A stretch of DNA of 64,000 nt from Argyresthia goedartella (Eukaryota; Arthropoda; Insecta; Lepidoptera; Argyresthiidae). Made by a program: the position numbers and the translations under genes. Where the stretch lies: contig OX463827.1 in assembly GCA_949825045.1 (NCBI GenBank), positions 7,958,501 through 8,022,500 on the forward strand, read 5' to 3'. Below, piece by piece: positions 1 through 10,316 of this stretch (position 1 is its first letter; each line of letters starts with the position of its first letter). Under the pieces are notes generated by a model. That model worked only from the letters and a program-made list of their open reading frames with translations, was not told the origin of the DNA and did not search any database.

Positions 1-647
1 TTCCTGAAAAAGAAAACCTCAGTTTAGTTCACGTTAAGTCACTTCAGTTCTCTTAGATAGATTGCAGCTCATTTGAGTGCGGCTTAGATAGCATATATCT
101 CAGTTTATGTCTTGTAAAACTGACGTTTAGTATGCGGGAAAACTGTCGCCTTTCTACGATTTTCGGTCGGTTTCAACAGCCGTACCCTTCGCGATGCGGG
201 GTTATCTAAGCGGAAGTACCCTTAGATACCTCTGGGCCCGGAATACAAAGACAAAACAGTTTTGTCTCCGTGACAGCGACAGGCTATGCGTCAGTATCTT
301 CTCCTTGTCTCGCATACAAAAGAAAGGAAGTAAGACGTATAAGCTCTGTCACGGTGACAATACTGTCCTTGTCAGCCGTGCGCGCCGCCCTAGTCGCCTG
401 GCATCACCCGCTGCTTTTCAGGGCAAGCACCGCGACGAGAAGTGTCCTTGGGTCGCAAAATTTTGATATTTTAGATCCGTCATAACCCTTTCGGAAAAAG
501 CCGGAAAAAAAAAAATAATGACACAACAATAAAGGCAAATTTTATGTTTTTTGCCCATAAATTCCCACAATAGAATATACAGTACTCTAAGGTGACGTCT
601 GTCATAAAAGTTCCGTTTTTGGGTTTACGCGAGTCTACAGGATATCG
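1..647. other. Unassigned sequence, no gene recognised
   Basis: Short open frames occur at 194-466 and 270-485, but neither resembles a known family and neither has convincing splice sites. The stretch around 180-440 is richer in GC and CpG than its surroundings and could be untranslated or old element sequence. Nothing more can be supported. Confidence 0.4.
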
Positions 648-1638
648 CGCGATATATGTGAGCGGTGCGTGATTGCTGCGGCTGCTGGGCTTCATGTACT
701 CTCAGGTTACTTCATAGAGTTTGTTGCACGGCAAAGAGTATTACTTCGCGATATATGTGAGCGGTGCGTGATTGCTGCGGCTGCTGGGCTTCATGTACTC
801 TCAGGTTACTTCATAGAGTTTGTTGCACGGAAAAGAGTATTACTTCGCGATATATGTGAGCGGTGCGTGATTGCTGCGGCTGCTGGGCTTCATGTACTCT
901 CAGGTTACTTCATAGAGTTTGTTGCACGGCAAAGAGTATTACTTCGCGATAAATGTGAGCGGTGCGTGATTGCTGCGGCTGCTGGGCTTCATGTACTGTC
1001 AGGTTACTTCATAGAGTTTGTTGCACGGCAAAGAGTATTACTTCGCGATATATGTGAGCGGTGCGTGATTGCTGCGGCTGCTGGGCTTCATGTACTCTCA
1101 GGTTACTTCATAGAGTTTGTTGCACGGCAAAGAGTATTACTTCGCGATATATGTGAGCGGTGCGTGATTGCTGCGGCTGCTGGGCTTCATGTACTCTCAG
1201 GTTACTTCATAGAGTTTGTTGCACGGCAAAGAGTATTACTTCGCGATATATGTGAGCGGTGCGTGATTGCTGCGGCTGCTGGGCTTCATGTACTCTCAGG
1301 TTACTTCATAGAGTGTGTTGCACGGCAAAGAGTATTACTTCGCGATATATGTGAGCGGTGCGTGATTGCTGCGGCTGCTGGGCTTCATGTACTCTCAGGT
1401 TACTTCATAGAGTTTGTTGCACGGCAAAGAGTATTACTTCGCGATATATGTGAGCGGTGCGTGATTGCTGCGGCTGCTGGGCTTCATGTACTCTCAGGTT
1501 ACTTCATAGAGTTTGTTGCACGGCAAAGAGTATTACTTCGCGATATATGTGAGCGGTGCGTGATTGCTGCGGCTGCTGGGCTTCATGTACTCTCAGGTTA
1601 CTTCATAGAGTTTGTTGCACGGAAAAGAGTATTACTTC
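648..1638 (+). repeat. 99-bp tandem array, about 10 copies
   Basis: The unit is 99 bp and recurs with its core GCGGTGCGTGATTGCTGCGG at 662, 761, 860 and so on to 1553. Copies are nearly identical: a C/A change in GCACGGCAAAG, GATATATG to GATAAATG near 950, and T to G near 1315 are among the few differences. Because 99 is divisible by three, one plus-strand frame stays open across all units and gives a 33-residue repeat containing AAAAGLHVLSGYF. This is most simply a minisatellite. The open frame alone is weak evidence of coding, since one stop-free 33-codon frame would be copied into every unit. Confidence 0.95.
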
Positions 1639-1756
1639 AAGCGCAGGCTTGTGATAAAACTGCGCTGCTCCTGTTTTTGGTGCGCAGAAACATAAGAGTC
1701 ATTTCAGTGAGAGGCAGTCCTTTATACATTAATTTGTTTAAAAGACAACACCATAA

Positions 1757-1787
1757 ATAAGTAAGTATAAGTAAGTAAGTAAGTAAG
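1757..1787. repeat. (AAGT)n microsatellite
   Basis: Short AAGT/GTAA repeats with one interruption, placed about 120 bp after the end of the 99-bp array. Confidence 0.85.
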
Positions 1788-3384
1788 GTGGCACCTTCCA
1801 AACTTAACAAACAATTTGTATACCTTGCGCTTGACTTATCTACCTAAAAGGTTCCATCAGAAACGCTGAAAAACACCTAAATAATTGTTTGTTTCTTAAA
1901 TACATTGTCCTGAGGAGTAATCCAAAGTGACTCGAGTCACCCTTCATTGTTTATTCCTCAGACGACCCAAAAAGGGCTTTCTCCGTTTAGACATTAAGAC
2001 AATGTAGCGATCAACTTGCACTGGTTCCAAAGTTGTTCACCAAACTCGTTGAAAAGAATAAATGGTGTGAAGTTTGAAGGATTGACAGAAGCAGCAGAAG
2101 CAGGCGCTCGATTCTGCGAGCAAGATGGCGGCTCAATGACAAAGACGTGACATTGAAGGTCCGTTTTATATAAATACATAAATTATCCTCACACCTGATG
2201 CCTACCTGGGTCAAATTTTAAAAGTTCCTACTTTCCTCCGGTAAGCACACTGTGGCAGGACAGGTCGCGCACTTATGAATTTATTTATTCTAATTAGTAG
2301 CGGTGTAACAAGGACAGTAATATTAATTCGTAAAGGAGCGAGATAGGTATTAAAACCATCAGACAGTATTCAATCCAAGGTTGAAGTCAATAAACCGAGC
2401 GTCTAAAGTAGAAAGTTCATTTTTCATTCCGCTCGTTGTTTCGGTTTTTTATGTTAGAAAGGGGTGTGTTTTTGTTTTAAAAGGGCAGAATTGTCAGTAA
2501 GTAGCATTATAATTACTTCTGTACGCCGTTTTCATTGGGTTTTGTAATAATGTCGATGATTTAAACTTGTGCAGCGAAATATCCTCATTCTCAGAATGCA
2601 TTATTCGACACCACCTATACTACGGAACCGATCCTGGTTCATGTTACATCAGTCGAATTTTTGCGAAATTATTGCGTATAACGTTCAAAATTATTGTCGT
2701 TTAGCGTATCATGGTAGCGGTCTCGAATCGTTACCATGGTTACCATGTATGATTCAGTACGCAGGAGCAATGTCAAAGTACTTATTACTGTAGGTATTTA
2801 CATATACTTAGCAAACATCATTTCTTGCCTCTTCTCTACATTGGACCACTGTGGGAGAAGTAGGGCGTAGAAACTCCCACAGAGCAGTCGGGTCAATGAC
2901 CTCTATTGCAATACTTACCCGTATAAGCTATACCTATATCAATAATTGCCCAAAAAAGATTCCCCGAACCGGTAGGTGATAGAATGTATTCTGCGGCCGG
3001 ACGTGAATTAATACAAAAATGAACCGTCGCGTCATCGTCGCATCATGACATTGAGCCGTCATTTAGCTAGCGGAATTGCGCCAGTACTCAGCATCTGCCG
3101 CCAGTCGACTTTATCCCAAGTTTTTGATGAGTTGAAACAAAATTTTCAGATAGGTATCAGTTGGATGAAGTATCAGTGTTCCGGAGTTGGGCTTTCACTT
3201 ACCGATTCTAATTTATGGTAAGGATTGGGTGCGGCTGCGTCTGAATTAGAAATTACTTTGCGTTTTCGGGTTCGTCTGTACTTTTACTGAGAGTACTTAC
3301 AACTGAATGTTCTGAATCTTGTTAAGGTGTTTGTAAAATGTTTTGGGCGTGTATGTGTATGCCGTCGCTGTTTCGTTGGTTAAT
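1788..3384. other. Intergenic or intronic sequence with one dispersed fragment
   Basis: No gene is recognised. About 2785-2900 shares a stretch with 11100-11200 (tatttacatatacttagcaa, then ctctacattgga), so it is part of a dispersed repeat of unknown type. The rest shows no structure that I can name. Confidence 0.5.
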
Positions 3385-3825
3385 AAAAACCGGCCAAGTG
3401 CGAGTCGAACTCGCACAGAAAGGGTTCCGTACCATTATCTATTAAAAAAACAAGTTTTTTGTATGGGAGCCCCCCTTAAATATTATTTTCATTTTATTTT
3501 AATTATTTATTTTTAAAGTAAATAATATAATATATATATTGTGAACATTTTAAGCCTCTACCTGCTACCATTATCGATATCAATCAAAAATTAGCAAAAA
3601 AAAACACGTTTATTGTTTGGGAGCCCCGTTAAATATTTATTTTATTCTGTATTTTAGTATTTGTTGTTTTAGCGGCAACAGGAATACATCATCTGTGAAA
3701 ATTTCAACTGTCTAGCTACCACGGTTCATGAGATACAGCCTGGTGACAGACATAGAGACGGACGGACAGCGAAGTCTCAGTAATAGGGTCCCGTTTGGCA
3801 CCTTTCGGGTACGGAACCCTAAAAA
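3385..3825 (+). mobile_element. Family A repeat (AGGGTTCCGTAC / GTACGGAACCCT), copy 1
   Basis: The copy opens with ACCGGCCAAGTGCGAGTCG, then AGGGTTCCGTACC, and closes with GGGTACGGAACCCTAAAAA, so the two ends form an inverted repeat. Inside is the shared block around GTTGTTTTAGCGGCAACAGG and a GACGGACGGACAGCG microsatellite. The same arrangement recurs at 19.9, 48.8, 50.3 and 51.4 kb and, reversed, at 29.35 and 60.2 kb. It encodes nothing and behaves as a non-autonomous element. Repeats of this sequence type are common in moth and butterfly genomes; the formal class is not decided here. Confidence 0.85.
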
Positions 3826-3916
3826 TGATTAAAAAATGGCGTTGTTCCTTATTCCGTATCTCCGACATCAATCGCGAACGCAATTGATAAATTGACTAGC
3901 CACAAGGCAGCTCGCT

Positions 3917-4180
3917 TATAATAATAATAATAATAATACCTTGGACACTATTTACACACATTGATCTAGCCCCAAACTAGGATTCCCTATATCTTGGGTA
4001 CTAGACAACGATACACATACTTATATAGAAAAATATTATACTTAGATAGATAAACAACCATGACTAGGGTATAAACATCCGTTCACATCAAACAAATATT
4101 TGCCCCCACCGGGACTCGAACTCGGGACCCTTGGCTTCGTAGGCAGGGTCAATGCCGACTAGGCCATTCGGGTTGTTATA
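3917..4180 (-). mobile_element. tRNA-derived SINE (family B), reversed copy
   Basis: Read on the minus strand, this is the same element as the cleaner copy at 59629-59885. The head lies at 4100-4175, where GGGACTCGAACTCGGGAC is the reverse of a slightly degraded polymerase III B box. The body carries CTAGCCCCAAACTAGGAT. The (ATA)n run at 3917-3938 is the 3' tail of the element. Confidence 0.85.
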
Positions 4181-4842
4181 ATAACTGCGTTCAGAGTAGG
4201 AAGCAGGCATAATTAGTTAAATAGGAATCAAGTTTGCGAATCGAACTGTCAGTGACTCTTACGTGTAATGACAAGGTTCATTTTATCTGAACTCGAACAC
4301 TTTATCATTATGGTATTTATTCCTGCTTGAGCCACTAATAAGTTTTAAACACAACAGTAAAAAGCTGAGGAAACACTACGTGTATGACATGCATTTAGGA
4401 AAATTTCAACCCGACATAAAAGTATCTCCTTTTATCCCAACTACCCCCACTTACATAACATTGATTATAATTGCCATTTTTTAATACAAAAAAAATATAT
4501 ATAATTCCAATGTTATTACAATAACATACATACAATAATAATGTCGATATTCATTTTCAAAATAAACTCAAACCGATTTAATTCAATGTAATTACAATTT
4601 ATTATGTAATTACACTTTGTAATGTGTACTTGAGCCTATAGTTGTCTCGTCCTTTTTGGCTCTGGCAGAATACCAGCGCCATAGACTCGTCTGTGACTTT
4701 GCTGAGTCAGGGCCAATTCATTATCGCGGTACAACACAGTTGCCCTAGTCATGTTATATGTGTTGATGTTCTAATTGTTATTATTATAGTTTTTTTTTTG
4801 TTAATTGATCTCTTGTTTGTATTATTTCGATGCATTTATATT
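4181..4842. other. Intergenic sequence, nothing recognised
   Basis: The sequence is AT-rich and shows no gene or repeat that I could match elsewhere in the window. Confidence 0.4.
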
Positions 4843-5395
4843 TTCATCTACACACGTATCACAAACCCCCTTTACTGCGTCCAAAAACCACACGTTACGA
4901 CCAGCATAATGATAAACTTCTTGGTAAAAACTCATTTCTTGAACATGTGTTTGTACCGTACGTTTAATGCGTAATAGTAGTTCATGTGACTGATACATAA
5001 TGGAGGGCATTAAAACGCGAGAGTGGGTTTAATATAATAACACTCGAGAGTTTTAATGCCTAATTATGTACAGTTACATACACTAGTTTATCTACACACA
5101 TATCATAAGCTCTCTTTGATGTGTTCAGGAACCGCATGTTTGACCGGCATTGTGGTATTGAGTTGTTTAGCTTGTTCTGTAGTACCAACTTCACAGACAA
5201 AGTAGGGGTGGCACGCAGGCGGGCGTCGGCGTTCAAAATTTGGTTGTCATAATATGTAGAAAATCTACACATTATGTTCAATATTCAGATAAGAAATTAG
5301 TTTTTACAAAGTAGTTTAACATTATGCCGATCTTAACGTGCGGTTTTTGGACGCAGTAAAGAGGATTTAAGATTCGTGTGTAGATAAATGAATTT
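4843..5395. mobile_element. Family D element with about 100-bp terminal inverted repeats
   Basis: The left end (ATCTACACACGTATCACAAA onward through TTTACTGCGTCCAAAAACC) reappears inverted at 5285-5393, giving arms of about 100 bp. Between them lie an inverted pair around CTCGAGAGTTTTAATGCC at 5010-5062 and a block shared with 29640-29910. Small open frames here, for example at 5060-5281, belong to the repeat. A truncated copy in the opposite orientation is at 29526-30020. The target duplication was not resolved. Confidence 0.75.
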
Positions 5396-5410
5396 ATGTA
5401 TATGTCACCG

Positions 5411-5460
5411 TAAGATTGTCAAAACAGTTAGATGATAAACTAACGGTTTTGTCAATCTTA
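5411..5460. repeat. Short inverted repeat (hairpin)
   Basis: TAAGATTGTCAAAAC at 5411-5425 pairs with GTTTTGTCAATCTTA at 5446-5460 with one mismatch. The loop contains the motif GATAAACTAACGG, which recurs in the repeats near 33.3 and 37.6-37.98 kb. Confidence 0.8.
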
Positions 5461-5694
5461 AATAGTTTCTAATCCCAAATCAGATAAAAAGCGATAACGA
5501 ATCGCACTACTGTACAATTTAAGACTAAAATGGTGGTGTAAAAACAGTCTGTGGTCTAAAATGTCACGCAAAATCGATGAAACGGATCGTTAAAAAAACT
5601 ACCCCATTTGCGTCATGTGACATGTGCTCATCATTTGTTATCGTTCATTCCGTTTCTTCTTAAGTTTTGTTGCGTTTCGTTTTGGGATAGAAAA

Positions 5695-5995
5695 AAAGTC
5701 AGTCTTGTGGCTAGACTCTAGAGTATGTTTTATGAACCGGAGGCGCACAGGGGCACAGGGGACCGCAAAGCCGACCAGCCTCGGCCGTTCTGTCTCAATC
5801 GGTGCGTAGCAGTGCGGGGGCATCCCCACAGCCCCGTAGTAGCCGGAGCTAAGGCGCTTTCGAAATAATAATGCGAAATAGGTCCCTTTCGCTGCGAAAA
5901 TTATGTAAACATAACCTCAAAAAATGAAGTTGATAAGTAATTTTTCTCAAGAACGGTGCATTACCTTTTCATGGGAGTGGTGTGAGGGGAGAAGA
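5695..5995 (+). repeat. Dispersed repeat shared with 28125-28420
   Basis: Both places carry CTAGACTCTAGAGT-like sequence, then TTATGARCCGGA, then GCGAAAATTATGTAA, and end in a G-rich, purine-rich stretch. The copies are clearly diverged. No coding capacity is seen. Confidence 0.6.
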
Positions 5996-6819
5996 GGTAC
6001 TCTTCTTCTGTCAAACGATACTAAATCCTAAACTGGATGTTTTCTATGTATTTACATAATTATTTATATCTTTTAAATATATAGTAGTCTAGTAGCCACA
6101 ACACAAGCCTTGTTATGCCTAGTATGGGTCTAGTTCGATTTGTGTAAGATTGTCCTCTAAATCTAAAAAAAAGTCTACGATTTGACTGTACGTACTATTT
6201 TTATGTTTAGTTATGATTGTATATTACATTATTCTTGCGCACATTATCGCTGTATTTATTTTAATTTATGACGTCTTCATTTCAGGTTAATATTGGTACC
6301 CCTTGTCAATGACACGCACGCAAATGCACTAAATCTTATCAGTTTGAAGCGCCCTTCATAGTCACGTTTCCATATCGTGACTAAAACGGGACAACAAAAT
6401 ATTTACTGATCAATATTATGTATGGGTATATGACGCAGCCATTTATTTAAATCAGGCACTTAATAAAAAGCCCGGGTCGTTCGTTATGTGTTAGTTTTCA
6501 ATCAAATGCCATCTGAATTAAATAAAGCACGTTTAACAGCCTGCCTAACTGAAAGTCAGTCTCTTGAGTAAATGATGAATGGTACTTATTTATCCAAATG
6601 GCGGCGATCTATATATATTGAACATATGCACAGCCTGTACCTATGACAGTAGGTAGGTGTATTACGTGTAGCATTAAACAATATTAAAGAAAGAGAAATC
6701 ATACTGTCTCACTTGTACACTGAAGATAGCAGTAGTGAGCAAGTGAGAAAGCATGATTTAGTTTGTTTAATTCGATTCCTTTCTTCAATGGATCACGTTA
6801 TATTATTTCTTGGGAAATG
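5996..6819. other. Intergenic sequence, nothing recognised
   Basis: No gene and no repeat family was recognised in this stretch. Confidence 0.4.
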
Positions 6820-7057
6820 TTAAACTGCACATTAAAAATATTGATTTGCACAGCAAACATCCCTTGTATTTGCTGCGGCAGCTTAGGTGAAGGGTTTTTT
6901 AAGACCCCCTTTATCTTTCGTGTTAAGTTCAAAATGTAAAAACAACAAAAAATACTTAAAATATAAACCTAAGTACTCATTAAATATTTAAAACATAAAG
7001 AGTGTTTTTGTTGATCCTTTTATGCCGTGAAAATCAGTATTTTTGATGTGCGATTAA
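6820..7057. mobile_element. TTAA-flanked MITE, copy 1
   Basis: TTAA at 6820-6823 and at 7054-7057 flank a 230-bp element. The left terminus reads ACTGCACATTAAAAATATTG. The right terminus, reversed, reads TCGCACATCAAAAATACTG. These ends are terminal inverted repeats, and a second copy with the same ends is at 60443-60659. TTAA flanks are the signature of piggyBac-type transposition, so this is probably a piggyBac-mobilised MITE. Inside is TGCGGCAGCTTAGGTGAAG, the lead-in of a dispersed hairpin block. Confidence 0.8.
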
Positions 7058-7563
7058 ATACTAGCTTTATTTCATTTCCGCTCGACACTTCTCGGTTTTA
7101 GTCGCCGAAATTCGATAACCGCATACATAATAAACTCAGACATTACTTACAATACACTGAATAAGACAAATTGTAACAGGTTTCAACTGTGGTTTATGAG
7201 ATGATATTTGTCGGGTTTTGACTTAGTAAAGTTGAAGTTAGTAAAGCAAATAGTTTCATTCATCCATGGGTTTTGATTTGACTCTGAGTCTTTAACTCAA
7301 CAAAGTAAATATGAAAGTTAGCAATTCACCCAACGAAATTTGAGGAAGAATTTTTAACTGAAGAAGAAAATCTGGATGTATTTAGTGACAGCTTTATAAT
7401 CAAAGTGTCTGATTCAGACAGTGAAAGTGATTGTGCGAGTGCGTGTTTTTCATTTTTTTAAATACAATCAAAATACTACGCACACACACTGAACCACACA
7501 CGCTTTAAATATTTTTTATAATTTATTATTTCTCACTAATATTTAAATACATTTCAATATCAA
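7058..7563. other. Intergenic sequence with a short acidic reading frame
   Basis: A plus-strand stretch at about 7340-7461 reads as a serine- and acid-rich segment (VSDSDSESDC) ending in a stop, like the acidic tail of some transposases. It is too short and too isolated to assign. Nothing else is seen. Confidence 0.3.
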
Positions 7564-9345
7564 TTAGAAATTATAAAATGTCCCGTAACATTTTGGTGCC
7601 AAGGTTCCTATAACGCTGGCAGCATTTCCACGCTGAACAGCCAGTGATATCCTCTGCATACGAAATACCCGAGAGCGGCGGTCAAAACCTTTTTCCCTGA
7701 GGCGGCATCCCGAGTCTCTTATAAACAGTTTACCCTGCGCTCCCCATACCCCAGTCGTATCAACCGCCAGTGGAACAAAAATGTAGGTCGACGTGAGAGC
7801 GACATATTTTAGACATTTCTGTCTAGCGGCAGATCCAGTCGCGTCACCAGCGGTAGCTCCCGTCGCCGCTACATGGGAGGCTGCGAAAGTATAGATACAA
7901 GTTGCATCCCACAAAAGATAGCGCCCTCTCTCCCAAGGAATAAAGGTCAGACCGTCAGGGCACTTTTCATCCGAACGGCACACACAACCCTGGCGGCTAC
8001 AGCACACTCTGAACGTTAGCCGAAACTAACGCCCTACGGACAATGTCATTGATTGCGTGGTGCCGCGAAAACCTGCCAGCACTCGTAACACAATGTAGGC
8101 CATGGTGGCCCAAATCGACCACCCATGTTCTACAAACACATCGATGTGGCTGGCAGATACTGTAACGAAAACGCAAGGCAACTGCCACACGTAAAGAATC
8201 ATTTGTCTTAGAGTGTGCCTAGCTATGGAGAAGGTAATGCGTGCAGCCACAGACTCGATTTGAGCTGAGAAACTCAGTAAGCAGTCCCACAGACTCAGTA
8301 AGCAACTCATCGCGAGTGACCTCGCACATGACCTCTTTCCAAGAACGCTGACTATTCAGCCTTTCCGGCAGATCACGGCCAGGACAACGAGCTCTCCATA
8401 AGCCCTCTGCCTCCTCCGTAAATGGGATGGGAAAACCATCACCATGAATACCCAAGATATGAGTGACGAGATCCACAACACCATACGAAGAAGCCAAAAA
8501 GGCTGGAAGCTGAGTATCCTGTAAGCGCCGCACTCTTAAACCCCCATGATGGACAGGCAGCGCAGCCTGCATCCACTGAGATGAAGACATTTCCACGTTG
8601 ATCATGCACTCCAGTAAATCCTTTAAAACTGCTTCATAACTCAAAGCTGCCTGCCTATGCAACCAAACCGGAGCAGTCTTAGTGGAGTAGTGGAGTTAGT
8701 CTAGGCAAAGACAGACAACTTTTTAAAATTGTTAGGCCAGCATGCGCGGAGAGCTGCTTTAGATATTGTTTGGATGCCACGAGGATATCAATATTTGACT
8801 GAATAACTCCAGAGATTCCCTCCGGGAAAATCGGGGCTCCCAGAAGTGTGAAATCCACCCTGCTCACATGGACATTTCCCGGTACAACCGAATGTTTATT
8901 GGCGCACGACTCCTGCGTCAATCGCCCATAACAAGAGTACACCACACACTTCTGAGTATTCAGACAAAGTCCTAGGACACCGAACCCCTGACTAAGCCTT
9001 CCCAAATCCTCCACAACCACCTCGGAACTACCACCGATTGTGCCATCATCCAGATTCCACACATTCAGTAGGGAACGCAGAGGCCACAACTTCCTGAATT
9101 GCAAAGCTGAAAATCATAGAACCCACAGGATCACCCTGCTGTACACCAACACGAGACTCACCAGGTTCCCACCAAAAAATAATTAATTGGGTCACTGTAG
9201 CACTGGTGCAAGAAAGGAGGACAACAAGACAACACCTCCCTCAAGATGACATCCCGCTAAACAGAATTAAAGGCGTTTTTTACGTCCACTTTAACAATGA
9301 TGTTATCTGTTGTGTCCCTACTCATGGCAAAAGACAGGGTGGCAT
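7564..9345 (-). pseudogene. Decayed reverse transcriptase with probable RLE-type C-terminus
   Basis: On the minus strand the pieces run in protein order. At about 9265-9325 is a KVDVKNAFNSV block (RT motif A). At 9110-9175 is GVQQGDPVGSMIFSF (motif B). At 9040-9070 is NLDDGTIGG, the catalytic box normally written YLDDG with its tyrosine lost. LLGAPIFPEG follows near 8840. The 8219-8662 part holds ALPVHHGGLRVRRL and LPAFLAS. At 8010-8188 is a Cys/His cluster with LGHHGLHC, then SAGRFSRHHAIND. At 7564-8007 is RPDGLTFIPWERGR followed by LLWDATC. Several frameshifts and stops break the frame. I recognise this C-terminus as a widespread retroelement family; reading RPD...D as a restriction-like endonuclease like that of R2-type elements is my inference. 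No ends or target duplication were found. Confidence 0.8.
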
Positions 9346-9620
9346 GAATAGCAGCCTCCAAAATGTAATTCATAAGTCTACTCTACAAAATGTAACTTCG
9401 GTACATTTTTTTTCTGCTATAAGGCAAGTAGTATATTGATGAATATGCAGCGATGTATATTTTCGTCCGATCTGTGCCAATAAAAGCCGAGAAGTGTCGA
9501 GCAGTAAGGAAATTATAATAGTTTTGTACATAAATACATAATATTATCGCGTATACATTTTGGAACTGCGTGCGCATTAGGTCAATATTGACTAAAACTT
9601 TCGGATTCAATGTAACTTAC

Positions 9621-9851
9621 CCATATACGGAATTGCAATCAAAAACCCTTTCTGCACCAGATCCATATTCAGATCGCACTCAGCTCTCGGCAGCAGGTAA
9701 GCCGGGGCATTGGTGACCAACACATTGGCCACAAAGCCAACAAGTGCCGTGAAAAGTAGCCGAATATGAAAGAGTCCGAATTTGCATTCCTTGAGCGCAA
9801 TATTCATTTCTTGCATCGGCGTAGGCGCTTTGGCTTCGATGCGGTTTTCGT
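9621..9851 (-). CDS. Internal exon of an SV2-like MFS transporter
   Basis: This is a 231-bp minus-strand exon. The acceptor side reads AATTAATTCCAG then ACGAAAACC, and the donor side reads CCGTATATGG then GTAAGTT, so both splice sites match consensus. The frame is open throughout and enters with a split codon (two bases) and leaves with one base. The peptide contains MNIALKECKFGLFHIRLL, a hydrophobic first membrane segment (TALVGFVANVLV), and LLPRAECDLNMDLVQKG. The pattern of CKFG start, then P(R/S)AECDL, then a KG-L block is typical of insect synaptic-vesicle-glycoprotein-2-like sugar/organic ion transporters of the major facilitator superfamily. The other exons were not found, so they probably lie in decayed introns beyond recognition or outside the window. 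Substrate is unknown. Confidence 0.8.
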
Positions 9852-9914
9852 CTGGAATTAATTGAAATTTGTGGGTTTATTTTAAACAAAATACTAGAAG
9901 GTTGTATATCTCAG

Positions 9915-9968
9915 TTACCAAATTGTATTGTATATCTCAGCACTGAGATATACAATACAATTTGGTAA
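9915..9968. repeat. Perfect palindrome, 26-bp arms, 2-base loop
   Basis: TTACCAAATTGTATTGTATA continuing to CTCAG (9915-9940) is exactly complementary to 9943-9968, with only CA between. It lies in the presumed SV2-like intron, about 63 bases upstream of the splice acceptor at 9852 on the minus strand. Confidence 0.95.
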
Positions 9969-10094
9969 GTCTGAAATTGAAGCAGTGTGTACAAAATGGC
10001 ATGACAACCAGGTATTTGAGCTGCTAGTCAAAATTGATACTTTTTAGGAACCGTCAAAACGGTTATTTTGTTCACGAGATCTATGAAATACTAG

Positions 10095-10316
10095 CATGTG
10101 ACGTCACAATCAAATGCTGTCTTTTTTGCACAAAATTGAGTTTACAAAATACAACTGCTGGAAATATACAATTCTGATATTGTCAAACGTTATTGTTTAA
10201 ATAGGTTCAGCTTCAGACACGTTCCTAGAAAAATTGGTTACTTTTCAAATACCGTATTGCATTTCATAAACTCAAGTTTGTGTCAGAAAGACAGCATTTG
10301 ACTATGACGTCACATG
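10095..10316. mobile_element. MITE with ATGTGACGTCAC termini
   Basis: CATGTGACGTCACAATCAAA followed by TGCTGTC at the left is mirrored at the right by GACAGCATTTGACTATGACG followed by TCACATG. Further in, GAGTTTA/TAAACTC also pair. Sequence just outside (10015-10080, GTCAAAACGG and CTAGTCAAAATTGATAC) reappears reversed at about 19160-19215, so the real element may be longer than the limits given. It is non-coding. Confidence 0.7.

Noticed and set aside
669..1760. A 363-residue repetitive protein encoded by the 99-bp array
   Set aside because: A repeat unit divisible by three with one stop-free frame gives a long frame automatically. There is no start context, splice site or non-repeat domain to support a gene.
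4642..5281. Small host genes on both strands
   Set aside because: The frames fall in the family D repeat, and matching pieces occur at 29.5-30.0 kb.
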